The notes under the pieces were generated by a model. That model was not told where the DNA came from. It was given only the letters and a program-made list of their open reading frames with translations, and made no database searches. A stretch of DNA of 43,241 nt from assembly GCA_001564065.1 (NCBI GenBank), contig LKNA01000019.1:1-43241 (forward strand). Direction: 5' to 3'. Positions 25,739 through 34,804 of this stretch are shown here, one piece after another (the stretch's first letter is position 1; each line of letters starts with the position of its first letter). This DNA is from Chitinophagaceae bacterium T5-Br10_B2g13 (lineage in GTDB: Bacteria; Bacteroidota; Rhodothermia; Balneolales; Balneolaceae). The position numbers and the translations under genes were made by a program.

Positions 25739-27319
25739 TTACCCACCATTGGTTACAAACTCCACGAGGTGACTAAGTGAGGCGTTCATCAGCTCGATAG
25801 CCGGTGCCGGATAGATTCCAAGCAGGATAATGAGAATGATAAGCGGCACAAATGCCAGCATCTCACGCAGAGTCAAATCTTCAAGTGTTTTATGTTTCTC
25901 CTGCAGATTTCCTAGGAAAATTCTCTGAATGGTCCAGAGGATATATCCTGCTGTAATAATGATTCCGAAGACAGACACAATGGTAATCCAGCGGTAGGCC
26001 TCAAATGCACCCAGGAATGAGAAGAGCTCACTCACAAACCCATTCAGGCCCGGAAGACCAAGTGCTGCAAAAAGACCGACCATCGCAATACCGGTATATT
26101 TTGGCATCTGATTCGCAATCCCACCAAAGTCGTACAGCCCGCGTGTATGTGTCCGGTCGTAAAGTACACCCACCGCAAGGAATAAAACTGCAGTTATAAT
26201 ACCGTGATTGAACATCTGCAGTACGCCGCCAACCATTCCCTGTGTATTCAGAGCTGCAATACCCAGTACTACAATTCCCATGTGGCTGATCGAGGAGTAG
26301 GCAATCAATTTCTTAAAGTCGGTTTGTGCCATCGCACAGAAGGCACCGTAAATAATGCTGATCATTCCAAGGGCCGCCATCAGATAGACAAAATATTCGG
26401 TGCCATCGGGAAAGATTGGAAAACTGATTCTCAGGATTCCATAGGTACCGAGTTTCAGCAGAACACCGGCCAGGATCACACTGATCGGAGTCGGGGCTTC
26501 CACGTGGGCATCGGGCAGCCACGTGTGGAAGGGGAAGAGTGGAATTTTAATCGCAAAACTTATAAAGAGTGCTATCCATGCCACATAACGCCAGGTAGTA
26601 TCCACACCTGAAAGTATCGACCCATCCACGTAATTCTCCGGGTTCATCATATGCAGCAGATTAAAGGTATGAACCGACTCACCAGCTGCATCTGTGTATG
26701 CAACACTGAAGTAGAGTGCCAGCATCACCAGCATCATCAGCACACCGCCAACAAATGTATAGAGGAAAAACTTAATGGCAGCATATTCTCGTCTGGGGCC
26801 TCCCCAAAGTCCAATCAGGAAGTACATTGGCAGCAGCATCACTTCCCAGAAGATGAAAAAGAGGAAGAAGTCGAGCGATACAAAAACTCCCATCATACCG
26901 GTTACCAATAGCAAGTATAGAGCAAAATAGCCTTTGGTCATCTTCTCAATATTCCAGGAAGATATAACCCCAATCAAGGCAATAATGGATGCCAGGATCA
27001 CCATCAGAACGCTTAGTCCGTCAATTCCGAGAAAGTAGTTGATTTCTATACGTCCAACCCATGGAACAGCATCAACGGTAATCCAGTTGAATTTCTCCAC
27101 AAACTGGAAACTTTCCGCCTCATTTATCCCCACCATCGATCGGTCGAACAGACTGTAGATTACTCCGGCCAGCACAACCTGCAGCCCCGTCACAGTTGCG
27201 GCAGTCCACCGTATTGCTTTTTTACTTTGATCCGGAAGGAGCAGTATGATGATCATTCCCACTATGGGGAGAAATACAATCCATGTCAAAATACCGATGC
27301 CAAACAATTGAAATTCCAT
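25739..27319 (-). CDS. nuoM: NADH-quinone oxidoreductase subunit M
   Basis: Antiporter-like proton-pumping subunit of complex I, 526 residues with about 14 TM helices. Key segments: FFLFFIFWEVMLLPMYFLIG with the conserved Glu, FAIKIPLFPFHTWLPDAHVE with Lys and the broken-helix Pro, and TDFKKLIAYSSISHMG with the central Lys/His pair. It lies between nuoL (57 bp upstream) and nuoN. The sequence is colinear with other NuoM proteins and shows nothing unusual. Confidence 0.97.
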   Translation of the reverse strand: MEFQLFGIGILTWIVFLPIVGMIIILLLPDQSKKAIRWTAATVTGLQVVLAGVIYSLFDRSMVGINEAESFQFVEKFNWITVDAVPWVGRIEINYFLGIDGLSVLMVILASIIALIGVISSWNIEKMTKGYFALYLLLVTGMMGVFVSLDFFLFFIFWEVMLLPMYFLIGLWGGPRREYAAIKFFLYTFVGGVLMMLVMLALYFSVAYTDAAGESVHTFNLLHMMNPENYVDGSILSGVDTTWRYVAWIALFISFAIKIPLFPFHTWLPDAHVEAPTPISVILAGVLLKLGTYGILRISFPIFPDGTEYFVYLMAALGMISIIYGAFCAMAQTDFKKLIAYSSISHMGIVVLGIAALNTQGMVGGVLQMFNHGIITAVLFLAVGVLYDRTHTRGLYDFGGIANQMPKYTGIAMVGLFAALGLPGLNGFVSELFSFLGAFEAYRWITIVSVFGIIITAGYILWTIQRIFLGNLQEKHKTLEDLTLREMLAFVPLIILIILLGIYPAPAIELMNASLSHLVEFVTNGG

Positions 27320-27376
27320 ATTCTTAGCGTTCCATTAAGGTTTTCTTTTTATAGTCTTTTTCAGAAATCATTTGAT

Positions 27377-29431
27377 TTAAATAAACAGCAGAAACAGCAC
27401 GATAAAACTGAATACGATGTAGACGATGTAGGTCTGCACTCTTCCTGTTTGAAGTTTACTCAGTACCCTGCCACCGAACTGAGAGAGCCACGCCGTAAAG
27501 TTGACCAGTCCATCAATCACATTGGCATCAATCCAGTTGCTTACTTTCGCAAATCCCCGAACCACTACAGCCGATCCGTTCACTATGCCATCAATTACCT
27601 TATCATCAAACCAGTGAAGCATTTTAGACAGAGCTACCGTCCCGCTTACAAAGGCTTTGTTATAGACCTCATCGAAATACCACTTGTTTTGTGACCCTCT
27701 GTAGAGAAATCCTGCTTTCTGAGCCAGCATTTCTGCACTGATCGACTTTTTGCTGTAGACAAAGTACGCCAGAACGATACCCGCACCCGCTATGAGAATA
27801 GACAGAACCATTACAAGCGTGTGCACACTGTTGATCGCCTCATAGAACACCGCCCACGTAGCCGGCTGCATCATTTCGGGCACAATACTGGCCGGACGCT
27901 CGATTGCACTGTAAAACCAGCCTGATGCCGCACCAATTGGGTTGAAGCTGTAGAAGAAAAAGAGGGATAAAGCCGCCAATACCATCAGGGGAATTGTCAT
28001 CACTTTGGGCGATTCTTTGATCTTGGAAATCACAGATTCATTGGCCGGTTTGCCGTGGAATGTGAGAATCAACAGGCGGAACATGTAGAATGCCGTAAGT
28101 CCCGCTACTGCAAAGCCGATGAGCGGAAGCAGCCAGTGACCGTTCAGAGTACTGAAAGCCATGGTTCCGGCCAGAATCTCATCCTTACTCAAAAAGCCTG
28201 ATGTGAAGGGTACACCCGAAATGGCAAGAGTAAAAATCAGAAATGTCCAGTAGGTAACCGGCATCTTCGATTTGAGACCGCCCATGTTCCGAATATCCTG
28301 CGCATCGGTTTTGTGGTCGTGCTGATCGTGCAGTACCTTGTGCATTGCAAAGATCACACTGCCGGCACCGAGGAATAGTCCCGCTTTAAATGCAGCGTGA
28401 GTTACCAGGTGCATAAAGCCCGCTGTAAACGCCCCCACGCCTAGAGCCATTATCATATAGCCCAGCTGACTGATAGTTGAGTAAGCGAGTACTTTCTTAA
28501 TATCGTATTGAGTAATTGCAATTGAAGCGGCAATTAAAGCGGTAATGGCACCGACATATGCGATAATTAAAAGCGCATCGGCTGTGAGCATTGGAAATAC
28601 CCTGGCTACCAGATAAACACCCGCGGCCACCATTGTTGCGGCATGAATCAAAGCGCTGACCGGAGTCGGGCCTTCCATCGCATCGGGCAGCCAGACGTGC
28701 AGCGGGAACTGTGCAGATTTACCAATCGCACCGCAGAAGATCAGCAGCCCGGACGCTGTCAGCCAACCCATGCTGTCGTATGGAAGCTGGCCTGCAGCGA
28801 TGGCATCAAACAGCCCCTCAAAAGAGAGTGTTGAAAAACCGGTAAAGAGAATCATGATTCCGATAAACATCCCGAAATCACCCACACGGTTTACAATAAA
28901 TGCTTTGTTTGCAGCATTTGATGCCGATTTTTTCTCGTAGTAGAATCCAATCAACAGATAGGAACTCAAGCCTACCAACTCCCAGAAAATATACATCAGA
29001 AGCAGGTTGTGAGTCAGTACAATGCCGAGCATCGAGAAAGAAAACAAACCGAGGTACGCATAATATCTCGAGTAGCGCTTCTCTCCTTTCATATACCCCA
29101 TAGAAAAGAGGTGAACCAGTGTACTCACCAGGGTAACCACAACCAGCATTACAACCGTGAGATTATCGATCATAATACCAAACTCAATGGCCAGGGTACC
29201 AACCATCATCGCATCTGTAAATACAACCCAGTTGAAAACGGAAGTTATGGTTTCGTCAGGGCTTCCCGTCAGCTTTGAGATCAGCATTACGACTGAAAGA
29301 ATCAGAGTAACTGAGAGCAACCCTGTTCCCAACCAGTCTCCCTGCCTCGGCAGTCGTTTACCTGAAAAGATCAATACAATAAATCCCAGCAGTGGCAGAA
29401 GCAGTATGAGTAGTGATAATTGTATAAACAT
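27377..29431 (-). CDS. nuoL: NADH-quinone oxidoreductase subunit L
   Basis: Distal antiporter-like subunit of complex I, 684 residues. About 14 core TM helices are followed by a C-terminal extension (from about residue 560) that in known structures forms the long lateral helix HL along the membrane arm, ending in a last TM segment (YIVYIVFSFIVLFLLFI). Seen are MYIFWELVGLSSYLLIGFY (Glu), KSAQFPLHVWLPDAMEGPTP (Lys) and DIKKVLAYSTISQLGYM (Lys). It lies between nuoK and nuoM, in the usual order. The length is typical of the family. Confidence 0.97.
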   Translation of the reverse strand: MFIQLSLLILLLPLLGFIVLIFSGKRLPRQGDWLGTGLLSVTLILSVVMLISKLTGSPDETITSVFNWVVFTDAMMVGTLAIEFGIMIDNLTVVMLVVVTLVSTLVHLFSMGYMKGEKRYSRYYAYLGLFSFSMLGIVLTHNLLLMYIFWELVGLSSYLLIGFYYEKKSASNAANKAFIVNRVGDFGMFIGIMILFTGFSTLSFEGLFDAIAAGQLPYDSMGWLTASGLLIFCGAIGKSAQFPLHVWLPDAMEGPTPVSALIHAATMVAAGVYLVARVFPMLTADALLIIAYVGAITALIAASIAITQYDIKKVLAYSTISQLGYMIMALGVGAFTAGFMHLVTHAAFKAGLFLGAGSVIFAMHKVLHDQHDHKTDAQDIRNMGGLKSKMPVTYWTFLIFTLAISGVPFTSGFLSKDEILAGTMAFSTLNGHWLLPLIGFAVAGLTAFYMFRLLILTFHGKPANESVISKIKESPKVMTIPLMVLAALSLFFFYSFNPIGAASGWFYSAIERPASIVPEMMQPATWAVFYEAINSVHTLVMVLSILIAGAGIVLAYFVYSKKSISAEMLAQKAGFLYRGSQNKWYFDEVYNKAFVSGTVALSKMLHWFDDKVIDGIVNGSAVVVRGFAKVSNWIDANVIDGLVNFTAWLSQFGGRVLSKLQTGRVQTYIVYIVFSFIVLFLLFI

Positions 29432-29471
29432 TTGAAGTTCTATATCGTGAAAATTCTCAGTTTCGCAGTGA

Positions 29472-29807
29472 CTACCCTTTCAGAGTATTCAGATCATCCA
29501 GGTTGATGGTATTAAACCGGTTAAAAACGTTGAGCACGATAGCCAACGCAACGGCAGCCTCGGCAGCGGCAATAATGATGATAAACATCCCGATCATCTG
29601 GCCATCCAGCGACAGTTCCGTAAATCGGCTGAAGGCCACAAAGTTGATGTTGGCTGAGTTCAGAATCAGCTCCACTCCCATCAGCACCATGATGATATTC
29701 CGTTTCGATATCACGGCCATCAAGCCTAGAGAAAACAGGATTGCACTGACAATCAAAAAATGAGTAAGAGCAGGTTCAGCCAGCCACTGTATAAAGGTTG
29801 ATTCCAT
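29472..29807 (-). CDS. nuoK: NADH-quinone oxidoreductase subunit K
   Basis: Small three-helix membrane subunit of complex I in the proton-transfer path. The two conserved membrane glutamates are seen in LMGVELILNSANINF and IIAAAEAAVALAIVL. The codons at the start are GTG ATG; I take the ATG (29807), giving 111 residues, while the GTG at 29810 overlaps the nuoJ stop by one base and adds one Met. Its tight junction with nuoJ is usual. Forty bp separate it from nuoL. Confidence 0.96.
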   Translation of the reverse strand: MESTFIQWLAEPALTHFLIVSAILFSLGLMAVISKRNIIMVLMGVELILNSANINFVAFSRFTELSLDGQMIGMFIIIIAAAEAAVALAIVLNVFNRFNTINLDDLNTLKG

Positions 29808-29809
29808 CA

Positions 29810-30319
29810 CTAGTTCGTGTTATCTGTTGATATTCTTGTTGACATCAGAATCGCTCCGATGATTGCGATCAGCAGCAGCACGCCAATCACTATAAATGGC
29901 AGAATGTAGCTTCCCATCAGCATCATCCCCATTTCATGAACCGTTTCCGTTCGTTCAATAGGCTCAATCACATTCCAGCCCGTTGTTGTAAAAGCGTAGA
30001 TCAGCAGGGCGCCTGCAGCAACAGACAGAACCGTACCGGGGACAATATTTACGGTTACAGATTTAAAAGTAACGGTCTGGCCTTGCCCCGTAAGCATGAG
30101 TCCGAACAGGATCAAAATGAGAATACCGCCTACATAAACAAGCAGTTGAGTAGCAGCCAGAAAATCAGCATAAAGAAGTACATATAGCGCGGCAACACCA
30201 ATCAGGGTAAACATTAGTGCAAAGGCAGAGTGAACTACATTTTTTGAAAACACCATTACACAGGCTCCTCCAATGGTAACCAGTGAAAAGAGGTAAAAAA
30301 GTATTGCTGTTAATTCCAT
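29810..30319 (-). CDS. nuoJ: NADH-quinone oxidoreductase subunit J
   Basis: Five-helix membrane subunit of complex I. I choose the ATG at 30319 (MELTAILFYL), 169 residues, since AAGGAG lies nine bases before it; the GTG at 30325 directly after the nuoI stop is only three bases from that Shine-Dalgarno. TM3 (LLVYVGGILILILFGLML) holds the pi-bulge region known from structures to change conformation in the catalytic cycle. The end of nuoI encodes the ribosome-binding site, so the two are translationally coupled. Confidence 0.95.
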   Translation of the reverse strand: MELTAILFYLFSLVTIGGACVMVFSKNVVHSAFALMFTLIGVAALYVLLYADFLAATQLLVYVGGILILILFGLMLTGQGQTVTFKSVTVNIVPGTVLSVAAGALLIYAFTTTGWNVIEPIERTETVHEMGMMLMGSYILPFIVIGVLLLIAIIGAILMSTRISTDNTN

Positions 30320-30325
30320 GATCAC

Positions 30326-30982
30326 CTACTCCTTATCATCATTTTCAGAGTTCCTGTTTTCTGAATCGTCATCTTTGGTTTCACTCTCTTTTTTCGCCTC
30401 TTCCTCAGCCGCTCTCTTCTTTTCTTCCAGCTCTTTCTTTTTCTTCTCCTCGGCTTTTTTACGCATCATCTCTTCCTTCTCACGCTTCTTCCGTTCTGCT
30501 TCCTCTTCTGCTTTATCTTTTACCTCGGCAACCATTTCCGGTGAAAGATTACTGAAGTGATAGACGAAGTTGGTTCGGTCAAACTCAGAGTATTCATACT
30601 CCGGAACCATAGTGATACACTCCGTTGGGCATGGATGCACACAGAGATCGCAGTACATACACTTGGCCATATCGATATTGAACCGGGTGAGCCAGAATCT
30701 CTTCGGATTTCCTGTGGAGGTTTTTCCCAGATCCACATCATCGGTGGCTTTCACTGTTTCGATATCGATACAGTTTACAGGACAGGCTCTTGCACAAAGA
30801 TTACAGCCGATGCAGTCATCAATATTTACGTAGAGTTGTGCACGTGCTCCCGGAGGAAGCTCTTCCCGTTCATCAGGGTATTGCAGGGTAACCGATGGCT
30901 GAAAGAGGTGGCGCATAGTGATGCCCATCCCCGTAAAGATCGATTTAAATGTTAGCCAGCCTTCTTTAATTGGGTTTACCAT
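30326..30982 (-). CDS. nuoI: NADH-quinone oxidoreductase subunit I with long charged C-terminal tail
   Basis: Peripheral-arm subunit that carries clusters N6a and N6b. The 218 residues include an amphipathic N-terminus, C57-C60-C63-C67 (CIGCNLCARACP) and C108-C111-C114-C118 (CMYCDLCVHPCP) with C71 and C122 after each. The family is usually about 160-185 residues. Here residues from about 151 onward are an added tail: a Lys/Glu-rich, probably coiled-coil or single-helix stretch (about 158-197) followed by an acidic Asp/Glu/Asn end. Because NuoE, NuoF and NuoG are absent from the operon, NuoI would be near the electron entry point, and the tail could help dock ferredoxin or replace contacts normally made by NuoG. 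That role is inferred. Confidence 0.96.
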   Translation of the reverse strand: MVNPIKEGWLTFKSIFTGMGITMRHLFQPSVTLQYPDEREELPPGARAQLYVNIDDCIGCNLCARACPVNCIDIETVKATDDVDLGKTSTGNPKRFWLTRFNIDMAKCMYCDLCVHPCPTECITMVPEYEYSEFDRTNFVYHFSNLSPEMVAEVKDKAEEEAERKKREKEEMMRKKAEEKKKKELEEKKRAAEEEAKKESETKDDDSENRNSENDDKE

Positions 30983-31001
30983 TGTCTTTATAATCTCAGG
31001 T

Positions 31002-32033
31002 TTAGAAAATCATTTCCCACAGTGCAACCAGTATCAAATTCACGAACGACAGGGGTATCAATATGCTCCAGCAAATGTGCATGAGCTGATCTACCCGATA
31101 ACGTGGCAGAGTCCAGCGAATCCACATCATCACAAATACAAGCAGCAATCCTTTAAGCATAAACCAGAAGAATCCCCACATCGGACCCGCCATGAAATCC
31201 CCGAACGGACTGTTCCAGCCACCGAAAAAGAGTGTTGCTCCCAAAAGCGACAGCAGCAGCATATCGGCATACTCTGCAAGCATAAACATCGCCCATCGCA
31301 TACCGGAATATTCAGTTTGATACCCGCCAACCAGTTCTGATTCGGATTCAGGCAAATCAAACGGCACACGGTGCGATTCGGCCAGAATGGAGATGAAAAA
31401 GATGATGAACGCCACAATCAGAAATGGATTCTGAAAGATGAACCAGTTGGGTAAAAATCCGAGTATATCATTGCCAGCCTGCATTTCCGTTACGGTCATC
31501 AGGTTTAGCGAACCGGCCACTACAATCACGGTAAGCACCGTTGCGATGGTCGGAACTTCATAGCTAACCATCTGAGCGGCACTTCTCATCCCACCCAAAA
31601 GGGACCATTTATTGTTGGATGCCCATCCAGCCATAATTACGCTCAGAGTAAGAATGGAGGTTACGGCCAACAGATAAAACACACCCACGTTGATATTGCT
31701 GCCAATATATCCGCTGCTAAACGGAATTACCGCAAAAGCCGCATAGGATGCAGCAAACATCATAAACGGTGCAAATTTGAAAAGAAATTTACTGGCATCC
31801 GTTGGGATGATATCCTCTTTTTGGATCAGCTTCAGCAGATCCGCTATAGATTGTGCCCATCCGTGAAATCCGCCAACCCGCATCGGACCCAGACGATCCT
31901 GGATAAATCCGGCAATTTTTCGTTCACCCCAGATCGCCACCAACGCGTAAACCAGAATGATGGTTAGCGGAATGGCTGCATGTATGATAATTGCAGTCAA
32001 TGGAGCCATAATATTTCCGATCGTTTCAAACAT
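31002..32033 (-). CDS. nuoH: NADH-quinone oxidoreductase subunit H
   Basis: Membrane subunit that with NuoB and NuoD forms the quinone chamber of complex I. The ATG at 32033 gives 343 residues and about eight TM helices; a TTG two codons earlier is possible but unneeded. Conserved segments are AIWGERKIAGFIQDRLGPMRVG, the loop SNNKWSLLGGMRSAAQMVSYEVP, and the acidic ESHRVPFDLPESESELVGGYQTEYSG in the quinone-linked funnel. It lies 71 bp after nuoD, where nuoE, nuoF and nuoG would normally be, and 19 bp before nuoI. Confidence 0.97.
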   Translation of the reverse strand: MFETIGNIMAPLTAIIIHAAIPLTIILVYALVAIWGERKIAGFIQDRLGPMRVGGFHGWAQSIADLLKLIQKEDIIPTDASKFLFKFAPFMMFAASYAAFAVIPFSSGYIGSNINVGVFYLLAVTSILTLSVIMAGWASNNKWSLLGGMRSAAQMVSYEVPTIATVLTVIVVAGSLNLMTVTEMQAGNDILGFLPNWFIFQNPFLIVAFIIFFISILAESHRVPFDLPESESELVGGYQTEYSGMRWAMFMLAEYADMLLLSLLGATLFFGGWNSPFGDFMAGPMWGFFWFMLKGLLLVFVMMWIRWTLPRYRVDQLMHICWSILIPLSFVNLILVALWEMIF

Positions 32034-32072
32034 GTGCAATTGATTTTGCCGAAGCGTTCAAATAATTAGATT

Positions 32073-32092
32073 TTTAGATAATTATATCTAAA
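32073..32092. promoter_or_regulatory. Perfect palindrome in the nuoD-nuoH gap
   Basis: TTTAGATA-ATTA-TATCTAAA is an 8-4-8 inverted repeat in an otherwise AT-rich 78-bp gap. The minus strand also reads TTATCTAAAAATCTA, similar to the core TTATCTAAATATCTA found upstream of dps. It may be an internal operator or a processing signal. Confidence 0.55.
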
Positions 32093-32110
32093 TAAGGTTC
32101 AAAAAAAGTT

Positions 32111-33256
32111 TCACCGGTCTACCTCACCGAGTACAATATCGATACTTCCCACTATTGCGACCATATCTGCAATCAGCGCTCCTTTTGATATGGCCGGCAA
32201 CATACTCAGATGAACAAAACTAGGTGCCCTGGCCTTAACTCTATAAGGCGATGCACCCTTATCACTGATGATGTAGTATCCAAGTTCACCGCGGGGAGTT
32301 TCTGTACGCGCATAAATTTCACCCTCTTTAGGACGAATACGCTTGGGGATTCCTTCTTTTACATCTCCTTCATCAGGCATGCCGTCAAGCGCCTGCTCTA
32401 TAATTCGCAGGCTCTGCTCCATTTCACGAACTCGTACAATATATCGGTCCCAGCAATCACCCAATGTTCCTACTTCTCCTTTTCCAACCGGAATCTCAAA
32501 ATCAAATCGGTCGTAGATGGAATAGGGATCATTTTTTCTGAGATCCCACTCAACTCCCGAGCCCCTGAGCACCGGGCCGGAAGCTGAGTAGTTTAAAGCG
32601 ACCTCTTTTGGTAAAACTCCAATATTCGCTGTTCTGTCGATAAATATTTTATTGTAAGAGAGCAGGTCATTCAGTTCCTTAATTTTTGGCCTGAATGTCT
32701 CCACAAAGTCAGCTGTATCAGATTTGAAATCTTCAGGAATATCCCGCATCAAACCGCCAACAGCCATGTAGTTATAAAGGAGTCGTGCCCCTGTGGCTTT
32801 TTCAAAAATGGTTAAGATTTTTTCCCTTTCCGTAAAACAGTATAGAAACGGAGTAAAGGCGCCCAGGTCCAAACCAAATGTTCCAATTCCCAGCAGGTGA
32901 CTTGCAATTCGCTGCAGTTCTGCCACTATCACCCTCATATATTCCACTCGCTCAGGTACTTCCACTTCCAGAAGTCTCTCGAGTGCGATCACATATCCAT
33001 GCTCCTGGTTCATTGCAGAAACATAATCCATCCGGTCTGTGTACGGAATCACTTTCGCATAGTCTTCAACTGATTCGGCATACTTCTCAAAGCATCGGTG
33101 CAGGTAACCGATATTTGGCCGGCACTGCTTCACCATTTCACCATCCAATACGAGCTCAAGACGGAGAACACCGTGAGTAGACGGATGCTGAGGCCCCATG
33201 TTGATGGTCATCTCTCGAACGCCATCACCTACATTTATAATCTGTTCTTCAATCAT
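32111..33256 (-). CDS. nuoD: NADH-quinone oxidoreductase subunit D (49-kDa)
   Basis: Peripheral-arm subunit related to the [NiFe] hydrogenase large subunit, forming the quinone site with NuoB. The 381-residue protein starts [35 protein letters not shown]..., with the conserved GPQHPSTHG loop carrying the quinone-binding His. [28 protein letters not shown] and [17 protein letters not shown] are also conserved. The hydrogenase nickel cysteines are absent, as expected. nuoC and nuoD are separate here, not fused as in E. coli. Confidence 0.97.
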   Translation of the reverse strand: MIEEQIINVGDGVREMTINMGPQHPSTHGVLRLELVLDGEMVKQCRPNIGYLHRCFEKYAESVEDYAKVIPYTDRMDYVSAMNQEHGYVIALERLLEVEVPERVEYMRVIVAELQRIASHLLGIGTFGLDLGAFTPFLYCFTEREKILTIFEKATGARLLYNYMAVGGLMRDIPEDFKSDTADFVETFRPKIKELNDLLSYNKIFIDRTANIGVLPKEVALNYSASGPVLRGSGVEWDLRKNDPYSIYDRFDFEIPVGKGEVGTLGDCWDRYIVRVREMEQSLRIIEQALDGMPDEGDVKEGIPKRIRPKEGEIYARTETPRGELGYYIISDKGASPYRVKARAPSFVHLSMLPAISKGALIADMVAIVGSIDIVLGEVDR

Positions 33257-33274
33257 TGTCTAGTCCTTTTCACG

Positions 33275-33760
33275 TTAAGCAGTGGTTGGCATTCCCTGGT
33301 AAAACTCCTGCGGTTCATAGTCTTTCCTCAATGGATAGCCTTCCCAGTCTTCAGGAGTTAAAATTCGCTTCAAATTCGGGTGGTCATCAAACATTACACC
33401 AACCATATCCATCGCCTCCCGCTCGTGCCAATCAGCCGTTTTCCAGACAGATTCTACGGATGGCACATTTGGCTGTTCGATAGGAACTCTAACTTTAAAA
33501 GCCATTGAATGACCAAGGGTGGTTGAGTGCACATGATATGTGACACCCAACTCCTCCTCTTTTGCGTAATGAACTCCGCTCAGACACATCAGTGTATTAA
33601 AACGAAGTTCAGCAGCGTCTCTCAAAAATTTTGCAATCTCTTTGATTCTATCGGCCGGAAACTGAAACCATGGCTGGCCTACATCCCCTTTCATAAACTG
33701 AACAGTATCCTCGCCAAACTGCTCTTTCAATAATTCGAAAATTTCTTCTTGCTCTTTCAT
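33275..33760 (-). CDS. nuoC: NADH-quinone oxidoreductase subunit C (30-kDa)
   Basis: Peripheral-arm subunit with no cofactor, 161 residues. The family signature is seen at the C-terminal half: SVWKTADWHEREAMDMVGV ... FDDHPNLKRILTPEDWEGYPLRKDY. It begins 2 bp after the nuoB stop and ends 18 bp before nuoD, in the usual order. The gene is short because it is not fused to nuoD. Confidence 0.96.
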   Translation of the reverse strand: MKEQEEIFELLKEQFGEDTVQFMKGDVGQPWFQFPADRIKEIAKFLRDAAELRFNTLMCLSGVHYAKEEELGVTYHVHSTTLGHSMAFKVRVPIEQPNVPSVESVWKTADWHEREAMDMVGVMFDDHPNLKRILTPEDWEGYPLRKDYEPQEFYQGMPTTA

Positions 33761-33762
33761 GA

Positions 33763-34281
33763 TCAGGACACCTTTTCAGCGTTTACTTTAACATCCTTTT
33801 TCTCAGTGATTGTCTCACCGGTAATTTTCTCCTGCAGTTTCATAAATCCTTCAAGAAGCGCCTCAGGCCGCGGCGGACAGCCGGGCACATATACATCCAC
33901 CGGAATCACCTTGTCCACTCCTTTCAATACATGATAGCCGTGCTCCCAGTAAGGCCCGCCACAATTGGAGCAGGACCCCATACTAATCACATATCGCGGT
34001 TCAGACATCTGTTCATATAGACGTTTAATACGGGAGGCCATTTTCATCGTAACCGTACCGGCAACAATCATCACATCGGCTTGTCTTGGGGAGGATCTCG
34101 GTATAATTCCAAACCGGTCAAAATCGTATTTGGAAGCTGCAGTTGCCATCATCTCAATCGCGCAGCAGGCCAGTCCAAACTGCTCGTACCAAAGTGAATT
34201 CTTTCGGGCCCAATTCAGCGCACTTTCAAGATTTACAATGATGATGTTACTGTCGTGGTATTTTTTATCAAGCATTCCCAT
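33763..34281 (-). CDS. nuoB: NADH-quinone oxidoreductase subunit B
   Basis: Carries the terminal [4Fe-4S] cluster N2 that reduces quinone. Of 172 residues, C39 and C40 ([10 protein letters not shown]), C104 (MGSCSNCGG) and C135 ([14 protein letters not shown]) are the four cluster ligands, matching E. coli C63, C64, C129 and C158. The segment [24 protein letters not shown] is typical. The charged tail after about residue 150 ([22 protein letters not shown]) is somewhat longer than usual. It starts 46 bp after nuoA. Confidence 0.97.
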   Translation of the reverse strand: MGMLDKKYHDSNIIIVNLESALNWARKNSLWYEQFGLACCAIEMMATAASKYDFDRFGIIPRSSPRQADVMIVAGTVTMKMASRIKRLYEQMSEPRYVISMGSCSNCGGPYWEHGYHVLKGVDKVIPVDVYVPGCPPRPEALLEGFMKLQEKITGETITEKKDVKVNAEKVS

Positions 34282-34327
34282 AATCGAACAGTGCCTATAA
34301 TTTCTTGTCTTCGTTTACTGATTTCAT

Positions 34328-34768
34328 TTATGCTGACTTCCTGAGTGCATCAGTTTCTGATTCCTCCATCACACCAACTCCTTCCACATATGTTGGCCGA
34401 ATTGGTTTTGGGATATCCCATTTTAAGTGACCTTTGCCCAGTTCATAGGCAAATCCGATAAAGATGAGAAATACAAAGATGAACATGGCCCAGAATGCTA
34501 GCCAGCCCACTTCTTTAAAAACTATGGCCCATGGAAAGAGAAGAAGGATTTCCACTTCAAAGATCAAAAACATCAAACCGATAATGTAGAACCGGTTGTT
34601 GAACTGAACACGAGCATTGCCAAACGGAATTTCTCCGCATTCGTAGGTTAAAAGCTTTTCAGCATTGGGTCGATCGGGCCGTATCAGTTTAGACACAAAA
34701 AGTGCAACCCCGACAAACAGAGCTCCTGTTACTAAAAAGAGCAGTACGTAGCCAAAATCTTCAATCAT
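34328..34768 (-). CDS. nuoA: NADH-quinone oxidoreductase subunit A, first gene of the nuo operon
   Basis: Three-TM membrane subunit of complex I, 146 residues. The conserved YECGEIPFGNARVQFNNRFY loop between TM1 and TM2 carries the Cys equivalent to the mitochondrial ND3 cysteine, and FEVEILLLFPWA marks TM2. The C-terminal 30 residues after TM3 (LGKGHLKWDIPKPIRPTYVEG...) are longer than in many relatives. It is the first gene of the A-B-C-D-H-I-J-K-L-M-N operon. The 423-bp intergenic region upstream carries two copies of a 31-bp direct repeat. Confidence 0.96.
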   Translation of the reverse strand: MIEDFGYVLLFLVTGALFVGVALFVSKLIRPDRPNAEKLLTYECGEIPFGNARVQFNNRFYIIGLMFLIFEVEILLLFPWAIVFKEVGWLAFWAMFIFVFLIFIGFAYELGKGHLKWDIPKPIRPTYVEGVGVMEESETDALRKSA

Positions 34769-34804
34769 CTGTTTTTGATTAATTCTATTTGAAAATCAAA
34801 TTAT

